A DNA stretch of 64,000 bases from Rotaria macrura (lineage: Eukaryota; Rotifera; Eurotatoria; Philodinida; Philodinidae). The translations under genes and the position numbers were made by a program. Below are positions 36,901 through 50,754 of the stretch, piece by piece (the stretch's first letter is position 1; each line of letters starts with the position of its first letter). The stretch is taken from the NCBI GenBank assembly GCA_900239685.1, contig OENT01000208.1, forward strand, positions 96,908-160,907, in the 5' to 3' direction. The notes under the pieces are model-generated. The model made no database searches, had not been told where the DNA came from, and was given only the letters and a program-made list of their open reading frames with translations.

Positions 36901-39900
36901 TTCCTTTTGGAAAACAAAAACGTCTTCGATATATTTAATACTGTGGAACATAGTATCTTCATGGGATCTGCTCATCTCGAATATGGAAGGCACGATTAAA
37001 ATACACCAATACGGATTTATTTTTACAGTTTTTGTAGAATTTGCCATGACATGTCTTTTAGAGGAAGAACAAAGACTATATTGTTTATCTCTGCTGAGAT
37101 ACATGCAAAATATGAATTGTTGCCATTGTTATGACGCACTTGGTATATACGTATGTGAGGTATACATAAAAGGTCAACTTTAACAAAAGCAAATATTCTA
37201 AGGATATGTGCAGCTTTCAAAGAGATCGTAAATATATTGAAGTTATTCGGTTCAGACCGGTTCAGTTCAAAGAAAAACACGAATCGATGGCATCACTGGT
37301 ATGTAACCGAGCAGATACTGAAAAAGAACGGTTGCTAAAACAGAAATTACTGACGTATATTATTGAGAGAATATCCATTATGCTTCGTTTCAATGAAGTG
37401 ATACAGAACGTTAATCAACAATTTATATCAAATAAAAATAAAAGATAAACAATTTTTTCACTGATTATGATTCATTGATTTTAATTCTAAAATTGTTACA
37501 GCAACCGAAAAAATTACTTCTAATTTTTCGTTGATAAAGAAATGAAAGTTGGATTTGAAAAATTAACATAATCTATTCAAGAAAAAAAAATATGATACTG
37601 TTCTTTTTTGTCAGAAATATAGGGCAAAATAGTCGGATTCAATGGTATATTTAAAACTCTGTTATTTGATACTTTAGATATACTTAAGAAATGGTATATG
37701 GAAAACGAATTTTTGTAAATTTCGATCTCTCGACATATTTCATACTACTATCAATATCTGTCAAATATATAAAATCATTACATAATTAGAATCGCCGAGT
37801 TGAAACACCAAAACTATATTTTATCTTTCCTTAGAACTTTAGAAGACTATCATCATAAGGAGCATCAATTTATATTAAATATATTTTCGATGATGAAATA
37901 TGAACGTTAAACTCATATAATCGTACCGGATGTATATTTGTTTATTTTGGAGTTCTTTTTTTAATGCTTTTCATGTTCATATCTTGAGCATGCTAATTTA
38001 GCAGTTTCAAAGAGAAAAAGAAAAATAGTAAAAGTATATTTAAACTACAGGAAAGATAAGCATCTTTAAATGACTCTCGTTGAATACACTCGTTTAAACT
38101 TAGGCATGTTTCCAAAGAAATTTTAATAAACCTATTAAAATTTTCTTTTTTATTGATGATGGAAGAACATGATGTAATAGTATTTTTTTAACATTCTTTT
38201 ACCTATAGAAACATAACAAAATTAGAATATATGAAAAATGTAAAGATATCAGCTAGGTAGCACTTATAAACATCATTTTCCACATAATCAGCTACACAAC
38301 CAAGAGTTACCGAAACAATTTCGGAAAATCGATACGAAATTTTTCTTTGATCTATCATACACAAACAATACTAAAGCAAAAAGAACTTATTAAGGTATTG
38401 ATATCTAGATGGGAAACTTGCTTTTGTCAATCAGTAGCAAGAATGTAAACGACTCAATCTAAGTATGCATGGACTTAACATACGATGACATTTAACTTTC
38501 AAAAGCAAAAACAAATGAAACGAATTAACATTTCGATGCCGTTTACTGAACTACAAAATTACGCTCGTCTAATTGAATTCGGTCAATAAAAATAGACTGT
38601 ATTTTGTCATAAAAGAACTGAACTTAACTTTGCGTTGTTTACATAAGGATTATGATAGGACTTTTATGACGTTGATTCATTTATTTGACCATGATTCGAT
38701 GAAAAAGACAAAATAATCAGCTAACACCTAAGGCTAGAAGTTCAAACTTTCACAATTTATGAATTTTGTAATTAAAAAGAAATAGGGCAGGTACCTATTT
38801 TATCGGTTGACTTGGTATAGCCAATTCCTGATGAAAGATTTTTAATTGTCCTTCCGTTTTGTTTTATGTGGCATTATCTAAGACTTTCTGAAATCCCTAC
38901 GGCTCTATCGTACATGATATAAAAACAAAAATTCAGTGCGCATAGTAAGTCACTGTTTCTACCTATTGATCAAAATAAACCAATGATAAAGAACAATTAG
39001 CAAGAGCGTACATTTTCAAATTGTAATCGAATTCACAGGATTCAAATAAGCTTGACTTGATTACACTCTATTTAAGCTATAAACACTCCATGTAAATCAT
39101 GTATTTATAATTTATTTTAAGCTTCGCCTACAGCCGTTCTCTAACATTTCATTGGGTGTGTTTATAAATCAATTACATATGAAACGCTTTCAATAGCTGA
39201 TATAATATTTATGATTGAATTACTTACTTCTATGTTTTGAGTGATAGATTAACATTAATAAATAGATATACATTATGAGTTATTTTCTAATCAATCATAG
39301 AAAATGGTGTAAAGAGAATAGCAAATATCGATGTAAATGGAACTATATTTGAAAATCATCCAATATTTAAATAGTGCAACTATGTTTTAACGTCTTGTAG
39401 TGTGAAAAGTACAATAAAGATTAAGTCGACAAGAATAGTCTTATTTATCACATGTTTTCTTTTCAAAATACATGTCGATAAACATGATCTTGACTTGCGT
39501 CATAATCAATCAGTGATTGTTCACATGCGGCGGCAAAACATGCAAAGATGATATTGTTTCTATTTTTTTCAATTTTCTAGAGAAAACATATAGTGAACTG
39601 TGATAACTCGACTGTAAAAGTGATGCTTGAAAAAGAGCATCAGGAAACAGACGAAAGGATGAGATCGAGTGTAGATGCGATTCATCGAAATATGATACGT
39701 TAGAATAAGATGAGAAGGAGAGAACAAAAATATTCCTATTGAGATATCCTTTATATTTAAGCTTTAATCTCTCATAGTATTGAGCTTTCTTCCTCCCACT
39801 GTGATTAACTTTTATGATGATCTGTGAAATTGGATGAAAATTTATTAAGTAATACGAACAAAATAAAAAATAATAATGTCTTCCTTTTAGTTTCATCATA

Positions 39901-41518
39901 GTCATAAAGTAATTGTTAATAGTACCTACGAGAATGAAGCGTTGCTATTATGAATCTAACACTAACTCAATGTATTTCACTTCGAAGAATTCTTATCTTG
40001 TTCGTTGTTACTGTTCCACATTTCTAGAAAGGAAAAATTTAACGCTAAGTACCATCATCGAGTCTAAAATCAAATGTGCGATGATTTTCACGTAATCTTT
40101 GCGCCTGATTGTTGACAAAATCTTAAGTAGAAGCATAAGTTTTATTTCTAATCAAAAAGTATCTAATTTACCGTTTTACAACTGTTTTTAGAGACTCATT
40201 GATATTTGTGTCGCATTCTCTGCAGATAGCATGTTCTTAGCCAAAATCAAAATTTTGAAGATTCGATAAAATCTTCTTAACATAGAAGAAGAGAACTACT
40301 CTTTATTTTGCATTATAAGAGTTTCTATCAACTAACTTAATTGGTTGACTCGACATCAATCATAATAGATAGGCAAAGTTATGGTGCCATATACGTATAT
40401 AGTAGGATGAAATGTTTTCTTATGAAATTTATTTGACGTGGATATCTGCAAATTAATTTATTGAACTCAGGCATGACTTGATTCCATAATTCTATGAAAA
40501 AGGAGGAAGTTGCTATGAGTTGTATTGTTTTAGCTAGTTTAAAGATATTGCTATCAAAGTTCCTACACATAATAATTATATAGCACCAAATTGAGATTCA
40601 TTTCTTTCAGCAACTAATAGTATGATTATAAAAGTGGACTCTATCTATTGTTTACTACATGCGAAATAATTGTCTCATGACCAGTGTTAAATAGTTCCAA
40701 GGTTCTTCATTTATGAGAATACTGTACACAGATCTTATATGGTAGATACTATTCTATGGTAGTATCAAATAAATAGGATGTATATTCATCTTTTTCCCCT
40801 GTGCTTAAGAGATTGACAATGAAAACGGAAAATGCCCATCAGAGTTTTCTTTCCCATTAATAGCATCTTGTTTGAGATAATGAGTTGTATTTATCATCAT
40901 TCTCATGTGAATCAAATGACAGAATATGATGATAAAAGTATGATGTTTTATTTAGCATTGAAAGTGGGTTGATATTATCATTATATTTTTTTCATTATGG
41001 TGTAGTCAATGAAAACATTTTTCTCATCTTATCCAAGTTTAAGAATGAACTTGTCAGTTAGATTATATATATATATTACTGTAAATAATTGCAATTTTCC
41101 AACTGAAACAGCCAAGCTAAAAGTAGCTACCTGAGTTTTATAAATCTCGCGTTTAATCACTATTCGTCACTGAAATAACCAAAGAGTGTTTCTGAGTTCA
41201 ATTGAAGAATATATCACAGTCATAATTTTTATGATGAATTGTAAAAAAGAGACCTCTGAATACATTTTAATTATGCCTTCTATATATATGAGGAAAGTAA
41301 ATGCCAGACTTAGTGTGTCACAATATGAAGTCATATTCTTATCTAGTCTGACCAGCTCTAAAAGATTTTTTTTGACTCATTCTTTTTATTTTCTATGCTG
41401 TAAAACAAATCGTTTTGCTTTAGCAATGTAGATAGTAGCTATAAATATCTCGAGCTTATCTAGTAATAAAAATATTTGAAAAAAAAACTTCATGATAGAA
41501 AAATGTATTTTAACTTAC
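36901..41518. other. Intergenic region with unsupported open frames
   Basis: Open frames near 36785-37183, 37206-37448 and 39510-39905 show no known domain, no splice partners and uneven composition, and the first is overlapped by frames on the other strand. They are not called as genes. The 16-mer TCTAGTCTGACCAGCT at 41342-41357 also occurs at 28501-28516. Confidence 0.5.
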
Positions 41519-41587
41519 CTCGAAAAATTCGATGAGATACTTTTTCGTTCAGTTGGATACGTTCATCGAATTCTTTGATATCATCTG
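41519..41587 (-). other. Orphan exon-like segment
   Basis: On the minus strand, an ACTAACAG acceptor precedes an open phase-1 segment reading DIKEFDERIQLNEKVSHRIFR, followed by a consensus donor (CGAG/GTAAGT). Splice signals and composition look real, but no partner exon was found. The best upstream candidate, ending at a donor near 41635, has an in-frame stop eight codons back. It may be one exon of a gene with long introns or a relic. The protein is not recognised. Confidence 0.3.
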
Positions 41588-43553
41588 TTAGTAATAGAAA
41601 AAAACTTAAATAATTTTAAATATTTCATATGTACCGTAGCCTTGTCCAATGTTCGATCAACGCTTAATATAACGTGAAGAACTTGTATATTCGTAGAGTA
41701 ACAGAGGCAGTATGACCTACCATTATGTACTCTCATACGTTGTCTTATCCTTTATTACATCAGTTACGTACTGAAAACAAAATACGAAATTAATTTAAAT
41801 TTCAAGTAACCTTAATCACTTTGCCTCTCTTTCATTGAATTCGTCAATTAAAGAAATGAATATATTAGACGGTACTTCTTATGCATGTGAGTATTTCATG
41901 ATCAAGTATCATTTTTCTTTGTTTTATCTCATTAGTAAAAAAGTTATATTGTAAACGAGACCATTTATAATCTTTGACTGCGTTTTATTCTTAATTTCAT
42001 AATAGTCTAAGAGGCGTTATCTCATTTTTCTTTTTTTCAGGGATAGGCATGCCATGATGTTTGTCAATGTGAATGTATTTTTCATATGAACCTAATCCGG
42101 ATTTTAATTTACTCCATTGAAAACACATTGATCGATCAAATTAGTCAGACAGTCTATTTTGATATTTATTCCTAGATTGCAAAACAAAACTGTCCAGGTA
42201 GCAAATAATTTGACTCTCATAGGCGCAGATAAAATATTGGATCTAACGACTATCAATGACACATCAATATTTGATGTTATGATGTACTTTGTCAGTGTGT
42301 GAAACTATTATCATGACATATACTTCATGTATTTGAGAAACATTTGATTAGAAGCAAATGTTAAGAAGAGGACTCTTCAACCTCTTTCATTGTACTGCTA
42401 TTCATACTAGTGACTTGCAGTGAGAAATGAGCAGATATGTGATTTACTGACACTATGTTTTGTCTATGTTTATCATTTATTGACTACCAATTCAATACAC
42501 GTTTCAAATTTTCTTTCTGCTTCTGAGTATTTAGAAGTTTCAGTCAAATTCGTTTCTACTAGCAGTAGGTAAAGTCGTTGTGCTTAAGATCTTCTTGTAA
42601 GTATTTTAGAAAATTCTGGTGATAGAAATTCGACAAAATGAAAAATTCTTCTTCATAGTCAATCAGATGTTAAGTTTTGATTTCTGAAACTGAATTCATC
42701 TGATATTGATATTCAAAATTTTCGATTTGAAAACATCAGTTAAACTCTTCTTTTCTATGACTTATATCTTTTCAGTTGTGTTACTCTCATTAGTGATAGT
42801 TGTAAACCAAAGAAAATAATATATTAGTGAAGATTTCAAGTTGTATGTGTTATTCGTATTCATTTGAAATAATATCATCGTATTGTTTTATTTTTATAAT
42901 TTATAGACATATGTCAAGAGATTTGCATTTTTTTAATAGAAGATACAATAGATAGGTATCGTAAAACCTCAAGTCCCTTGTGAAAACTTTATTCATAAAT
43001 ATGTAATCAAGATTTTTTTTTTCTCGCACGCCCCCATTCCCGCATTAATCTTGTCGCTTTTGACATTTCGTAAATCCAACAAGGTAGGATGAGACGACGA
43101 AATAAAACTAGAACTAAATTAGTTAGTCACTCGTTTAATAACTAGTTAATTGTAGAAGAAAAGTACGTAACCTAAATATATATTTATATATAGATTTCTT
43201 TTCGTGATAAGTTTTTAAATGCATAATTAAACATTGTCCTGTTTGTCATGCATATTCATTAGTAATATAGAAAAACAATTCTGAGCAATTCTTCAGAATA
43301 TATATCTTAAGCATGCATAAAAGGCTCATTTCAGAATGAAAGTATGGGCGACTGATTACTTTTTCTCTCTTTACTCGTTCCTCTATGCTGTTGAATGTTA
43401 GAAAATTATACTTCTATTTTTATTCGTATATTCTCATTTCTAGTTTTCTTTTACAGTCTACAAAAAATCGATAGGGAAACATCATCCTTTCATATTATTA
43501 AACAATTCATAATTATCTTCTGTTCGAAAAATTAAGCATCCATTAACATACAC
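41588..43553. other. Intergenic region upstream of neuropeptide F
   Basis: No gene is recognised. The promoter of the neuropeptide F gene must lie toward the right end; no specific element could be assigned. Confidence 0.5.
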
Positions 43554-43994
43554 ATGTCATCCATTCAAGATAAACTCGCTAATCGTGTGTCATGGATTGT
43601 ATTTATTGTCCTTGCTATTCAAACGGCTCATGTTCTCTCCGGTTTTACTGATGTTCCACGTAAGTCAATAATAATTTTCAACAATATCTGTTAAAAAACG
43701 AATATTTCTTTTCTTTCAGCTCCCCCTACTAGACCGGAGCGTTTCCATTCTCGTGAAGAACTTAAACACTATTTACAACTTGTATGTTTGTATCTATGAT
43801 TTATGTTGAATTGTAACGAAGGTTTTCAATTTAAGGTCCATGAATACTATGCTATCATTGGTCGACCACGTTTCGGTCGTTCTCTTCTGAAAACAAGAAT
43901 AGATCCAAGTGATGTCACAATTTTTAACTTCTTCGATATCAACGATGACAAATCAATATCATTTGATGAATTTCAAGGTCGACTTGAAGCATAA
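43554..43994 (+). CDS. NPF: Neuropeptide F (NPY-family) precursor with EF-hand-like C-terminal peptide
   Basis: Three exons, 43554-43659, 43720-43781 and 43836-43994, give a 108-residue prepropeptide. A signal peptide (hydrophobic WIVFIVLAIQ) ends near residue 29-30. The mature peptide runs to Phe69 as RPERFHSREELKHYLQ then LVHEYYAIIGRPRF, the hallmark of protostome NPF: polyproline start, amphipathic helix, YYAI.GRPRF. Gly70 is the amide donor. Processing would be at Arg71 (GRS) rather than the usual GKR dibasic site. NPF signals through NPY/NPF-type GPCRs in feeding and behaviour. The flanking peptide contains an EF-hand: helix SDVTIFNFF, 12-residue loop 90-101 DINDDKSISFDE with D1, N3, D5, S7, S9 and E12, then FQGRL. 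Position 6 is Lys instead of the usual Gly. Introns are 60 and 54 bp. The intron that in NPY-family genes splits an Arg codon near the RxRF end is absent. AATAAA lies at 44203-44208. Confidence 0.92.
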
Positions 43995-46900
43995 AAGAAT
44001 AGTTTATGTCTACTAATACACAATCTACTGTCACGCGTTAACAATTATTATTTTTTATTGTGTTTTTTCATCGGTAGATGAATTTACTGTCACTTCGGTG
44101 ATGATGATTCGTGTTGTTTCAAAGCGGCCTTCAATTCTTTTCTTCTTCTTCTTTATATCTTCTTTACATCGCTTGTATATCTATCATCTTGTATACAAAT
44201 TCAATAAAATTGATCGTGCCTGACCTATATTGAGGAACAGAAAACGTACAGTAAATATATGAGACATATATATATATATATATATTAAACCCAATAGAAA
44301 CAGCACACAAGAAAAAACTTAGCTCTGCATCGATGTTTTAATCTGTAGCCACTATCAGAAATATATTTTGCAACAAGAGACTACGGATTCTGGTAGCATT
44401 CATATAATCGAATATCACACTATATCGGTTCACATCATTTTGTAGTTCTTGTTGAAAAGAAATATTGAATTTAAAGAGAGTATTATTCATGATTTGGTTG
44501 TACGCTGTTATAATAGTCTCAATTTTCCTTTTCAAATGAGTCATCCCAGCAGATACAACTTTCAATGCAACATTATATCAATGTATTGTTAGGTAAACCT
44601 TAAAGTTCCTACTCGATGTGTTAATTTATATATTTTTTCAGATATATTGATTTTTACAGATAGAATGAATGTATGTCATTTTCTGTGTACCAGCAAATAC
44701 TGTGCGGGGATATGTCTTGTTGGTTTTTCCATATTTGAAATTATCTATGATTCATAGATGAATAGTCTTTTCTTTTTAGAATATTAATTATATATTCTAA
44801 TCGAATAAAAAATAATCTAACTTGCCGTACTTCTAGAAGTTATTATCTTTTTATTATCACCTAACAAAGTACACTTATGAGTGACTGTTTATCATTACAT
44901 CCCATAAGATAAAAATCAACTTATTCGAATCTATATAGCTATGTAAATTAATATCTAAAAATTTCACATGATTAATGGATCGTTAAATTAAATATTATTC
45001 GTGTCAACATTTCTAATAGTTGATCATTTAAAAAAAGTATCGATAAATAGGACATAACATATGCATATGAAAAAATAAATCTAATATTGATCTCAGTCAC
45101 GTATATTTTCCACCTCAACTTTTCAAGTGAAACACAACAACTTGATTTTTGAGAAATTTCTTTTTGCGAAAGAAAACAATGAAGTCTATCAAATAAGTGA
45201 AAAATATGGTTGATTGAATAATATTGAAAGGCTTGTTGATTGACACTATACAGCATACTTTCATAGAAAATGATTCACTTTGAAATATTACCAAAATGTA
45301 GATGCTAGAAAAGTCTATATATCATTTAGAAGAATAATTACTTTTCCAACTTATTTATTGCTCTATGAATCATATATTATTTAAAAAGTAGAAAACTAGC
45401 GAGAAAAATTAAGACGTTACAACCCGATCTCGAATATGTGGAACGTAGTGAGACTACTTTGTGATTATATTATGAAACTGTCTTCATGTTATTCGATGAA
45501 TTATTTGTGATAAAAATGTTTTAGAATAAGTGACAAATATCTAGAATTATAGTCCATGACGAAAATTCTAAGAGTGTATAAAGTTTTCAATAGGTGACAA
45601 TATACGATCAAAAAAGATCGTGTGTGACTAATTTTTCTCTTGTTATATATGACCTTCAAATGAACTGATAAGTCGATGCTGTATATTCATATTCAATGAG
45701 AAACAAATATTCTATCTTTGGCAAAGTTATTGCAGTAAAAATTTCTGTAGTTTTCATAATTCATTGACCTATTTAAACAAACGTCTTCAGAGAGAAGTGG
45801 GAAGAAATACGTTCGGTCACGTAGCCAAAATCTGCAAAAACTAACACCCTCACAATGCTATTCTGGCTCATAATAAAACTTGAAATATTGATCATCCATG
45901 TTTCTGTTCGAGTTGTTCACAGGCGCTTGAAGATAGTAGTAATCATTTTTGATGCTACTTCAATGAATTGAATAGTCAAAGAATATATGGGAAAAAAAAC
46001 AATTCACAAACGATTGTGCATCTTGGGAAATCAATGTGAGTTTTAGAAAATGTTTCAGGTTTTAGTCTAACTCCATTACCTAATATGCTATTCTTTGTTT
46101 TAAATGATGGAAAAATAAATTATGAAGAGAATGTATGCGTTAATCATGCACAGCATGATCATAGAAAAACTGTAATTCGTATTTGAATAATTGTGGGAAA
46201 AAATAAGCCATCTTTGATCGGTTTTCTATTCTGTATTGTATCGTGAATTTGAACGTTTTTCTGAAAACATGTTGACATTTTTTTCTGTTACGCAACACTT
46301 AGAAGAAAAAAGGAGAAGAACTATCCAATAATGTTAAAACAATAAGAGGTTGAATACGACGAAGAGTTTTAAACAGGAACTTCCGATATTCCTGATTTAT
46401 TGATTGGGATCATTGCTATCGTCCAGTACGAATCGTATGCTATGTACACGGATATTGCATTCATCAGATCTCAATTTCATACTTTCTCCATGACATGACA
46501 CATCATGTAGCGTTCATATTGTGTGACAATTTATTTATAATTAGTAATTGCTTACAATGCATGTTGACCATGAATATTTCATTGAGTTGTCGATTATTTT
46601 CGCGTGTACTTCATCTGAAGATGACTAGAAAATGAGTCTTTCAAGCTACTTTCATATTGCTCATGTTAGTTCTTTCTGCAAAAATACCAGAATTTGAATT
46701 TTTATTAGATGCAGTTTTTTCGAAATCTAATCAAAAAATTTATCACAAGCTTTAATTATCTAAGGGACTTTCTTTGGTTTTGTTTATTGTTGATGGTTTA
46801 AAAGTCAGGCCTTTTCATTATCATGAAGTTCAATTTTCTCGGTGTGCTTCATATGCAAAAAAACGGCTTATATTTCTATATGCAGTAATCAAGATAATGG

Positions 46901-49900
46901 TTGCCAGATGGTATATATCGAAATAATTAATTATGAACAATCATCCCATTGGCTCATTCAAGGATAAAAATATTTGTGGGGCGAATAATGTACGTTTCTC
47001 AGGCGAAGAACGCTCGACAATGTCTATGGCAACATATATGTGTTTGTAACGTATCGAAACAGGAATAGCAATAGTTGAACTGAAAAAAGATCTTATGTAG
47101 GCTAAGACATGAAGATAAATTTTGCTAAATAGATCTTGATTTGTTGTCGCATACGTATTCTTATTTCCTTACTATTAAAGAATGTATCAATGTGTCTAAG
47201 TAGGAATCAAGAAAAGTAAAATAAATACGAATGGTATTCGAATTGTTGTTTAATTGGGAGAAAAGTACATTGGAGAAATTCAGAGTTTCGAAAGTAAAAC
47301 CATCTCTAACAAAATCGAAATAATTGCTTTTATTAAGTATATTGAATGAATTTTCTTCTGGTATGGTCTACGTGTTGTAGCTATCAGTTATTATTCCATT
47401 TGATTGTTAACGAAAAATATTACATGTTCATCCCTTTTGATTGTTAACGAAAAATATTACATGTTCATCCCTTTTGATTGTCAAACTCACGATGATTTAC
47501 AGATTTAAGCATAAGAAATGTGATCATTGAGAAAATTGTACTAATATACATATCTATGGAAATCTAAAGGTATTTGTCCACATGGTTCATCGTTTATAAT
47601 CAACCGTATTCTAAAATGTTTTATTAATGAATGAAGAGAGCAGTGTCTAACTACGGTCACTATACTTATTCTTATAATCTCGAAGAGGAAAAACGACGAT
47701 AAATCTCGTTGGTATGTTTTCGTTGTACTTTCGGTAAACGAAAAAGATGCTATACGAACTAGGAGAAAATTATAACTTATAAAGTCACAATATTTCTAAT
47801 GTCGTTTCAAAAAGAATTAGATGACGTATCTTTTTTTAGAGTATTGTAATTTACAAGTGTGAACTTGGGACACTGATTTTGAGAGCGTGAAGAAGCTCTC
47901 GAAAGATTTCTGATCAATTGTGCTACATTATAATCAATTGCTCATAGCATTGATACTTAAATATCTATGAGTCAAACTAGCATTTATTGAATAGAATTCC
48001 AACTCGATCAAGACATAAGAACATTAGTATCATTGTCTGAGAGAAAAGATGATTTAGTTTTCTTCGACATAATAAAAATGATTACTAGTAGATGAATTCA
48101 TAGTGCACCTGTTATAGTTAAATTACATGATTTCTTTGGATAGAATAGAACATTTCTTCCATTTTCTCTAAACCCATCCATATTTTTATTACACATTCTA
48201 TCATGCCAGAAAGACTTTCGTCGTAAACAGTGACTTCTTTCTTTTTTTCTTGGTAAAATGATTAAATGAAGATACACAGCAAGATAAAGTTTTCTATTGA
48301 CGATAAACTGAAGTCATACTTTAAGAATGAAGTACTTTTATTATTGAAATACTTTTCTTTTATACATTGACGGCAGGTCTGTGAGAAAACAAAGAATATG
48401 AAATGGATGATTCCGCTGTTTGAGTTATATTATGATGTTTCTCAGATTCTTTTGTTGAGTATCTTACAAGAAATTTTTGATACATTATTGAATAGTTCAG
48501 TGTCAGTTACTTGCTGTACAAACTCAGCATAAGTTGTGGATTTCTTGTGCGATAAATACTGTCTCAGCTGCACATCAAATTTTGACGAATTTAAAACGTT
48601 GAAAAATGACATTTTTCTCAGATGAGTATTTTCTTCATGATTCGACTGTCTTTGATTGGATAACGAACCGTTTTCATCAACGCAAAAAATGTTTCATCTA
48701 GATGGTGTTATTCGAATCCCCTTTAAAGGTTAGTTTTACAGATTTAAGTGTATTAGCTAGTAATAAAACTCTTCACAAATCATAATCGAAACATAATTTA
48801 TAGCTAATTCTTTAGAGAGATCTATTAATCGGAATTTTCTGGCTTGTCCACGTAACGCACTATTTCGGTGGTAAAGTTCTTGAAAATGTTTTTTTCCAGA
48901 TGGACCGATCTCGACATATCGTAAGATGTGTTTTTTTTTGCGCTCATTACGAATTTCATATTCTTTCTTGAAAAAATTCACATTTTAGCGACCATAACGG
49001 CGTTTTTAACTTTTGAAAAATCGTAGTTTTGATTTCTCTGAGAGAATTTCTTCTGATAACGTCTGATTATTATACCATGGGCTGCTGAATTTCATTCTCT
49101 ACAAAATATCATATTTATTTTTAACTTTCACTCGGGAAGACAAATTTTACACTTATGTGGAGTTTTCAACATTCCATACTATTGACGAGCTTGCACTTTG
49201 TCGTAGCTACTTGATTTTTTGAACACAGGTTATATGTAGAGAAAAGACCAATTTCTATAAAAATTAAATAGATCTGAACACTTTAAGTAACCCAAAACTG
49301 ATCGAAAAAATAGAGTGTTACATCGTTGCATTTTCTTTTTTTCATTTGTTTTCTATATGAATAACGAGAGCTAGGGGAAACTTCTTTTACCAGTAGAAAG
49401 CTCGTTTCATGCTCTACAAATTTGGTTTTAGGCCTACTTTAATTGGAGACCGTCGTTCCCACGGAATTGGAAGACGAGTCAAAGTGTTGCCAAATCAGGG
49501 TCCGTTTATGTCACAGTGTTACGTAACTTGAAATCATTTCTGTAAACTATAGAAGTCAGCCAAAAAACATCAAATTTATGGTATAGATTGAATTTCTCGA
49601 GCTGCGTCGAATGGCTTTTGCCTAAATTTCACAATGTTACGCTTGGACACGCCGTTTCATACATATGATCATCTTCCTTATCAGTGATACTATGAATATA
49701 TGACGTGAATTTTCAATTTGAATTTCCAAAATATGGTCAATGAATATTTATTAGCATATTTCTATTAGATCTATCACGATATTTATTGACTTTTCATGTT
49801 GTATTTCAGTATTAAAGTAACGAGAGAAATCTTCAATTCATGAATAATTTCTAAGTTTAGTCTATGTACATCATATAGATTTCCATGACCAATACATACC

Positions 49901-50754
49901 TTGAAAATTTTCATGATACTTAAACTACCACTACAAAGATACTACAGTGATACTACTTTATCCATCAGAGAACTATAACTTTATGAGAAAAGTTTGAAAA
50001 ATGAACTTTTTTCTGACTAAATTTTATACTTAAACAATGACCATTTCAGTGCTAAAATATTTTCGTAGTGATAGATTGGTAATTCGAATCCTTTTCAAAA
50101 ATATTCGTATCATAAATAGAATTTAGATGACACGCGTAGTCATGGTGTAGCAAAGAAAAATTTTAGTTAAGAATTCAACAATTAGCAACTGTACTAGTCG
50201 TATGTTGGTGTATTTCAAACAACGGAAAAAATATCATCATGCAATAACTTATCGGATTGCATTCCTAAGTTCGTTACAATTTCTATGAAATCCCTTGAAT
50301 TCTCTACGAATACGTATAAAAGGCTCAAGTATTAATTAGCATTGGAATTTATTTATCATCAAGCGTAGTTACCTGATTATTTTAAACATGCATATTTATC
50401 GGATTTGTTTCGTTGTTGAAGAGTTTAGAATTATTAATCAGAATTTGTTCGCCCAAGGCTAAGGTTGTGATGACTGGAAAACTGATTTTGATCGATTGCA
50501 GATGATAGTATGTTGATATCTTCAAGTCTATTTAAAAAGGAAATACCTGGAAACATATTGTTTTTGTTTTGATAGAATTAATCGTGATATAGTAAATAAC
50601 TAAGAAATCTAGAGAAATACAACCTAAGTTTTATTAGTTTGGACATTAAAAAAAGAATGAGAGGGACAGGACCAATCTTTGTTTTAAGAAGGAAAAGAAA
50701 AATATCATAAACTTTTCGGATAACAAGATCAGATGATACATGTTTTTGTTCACT
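43995..50754. other. Gene-poor region
   Basis: About 6.8 kb without a convincing gene. It holds the neuropeptide F polyadenylation signal (44203-44208), an (AT)n tract at 44265-44286 and a 37-bp tandem repeat near 47399-47480. Minus-strand open frames at 44338-44565 and 48757-48981 have no recognised domain. Around 48990-49680 short inverted matches (AACGGCGT / ACGCCGTT) hint at an old mobile element, but no coding remnant was found. Confidence 0.5.
47399..47480. repeat. 37-bp tandem repeat, about 2.2 copies
   Basis: A 37-bp unit beginning TGATTGTTAACG at 47401 repeats at 47438 and starts again at 47475. The first two copies appear identical, indicating a recent duplication. Confidence 0.9.

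Noticed and set aside
36785..37448. Two open frames of 132 and 80 residues
   Set aside because: The first is overlapped by frames on the other strand; neither shows domains or splice signals.
39510..39905. 131-residue minus-strand frame
   Set aside because: Low-information composition, no homologous pattern recognised, isolated.
48757..48981. 74-residue basic minus-strand frame, considered as a transposase remnant
   Set aside because: No catalytic or DNA-binding motif could be identified, and flanking inverted matches are only about eight bases.
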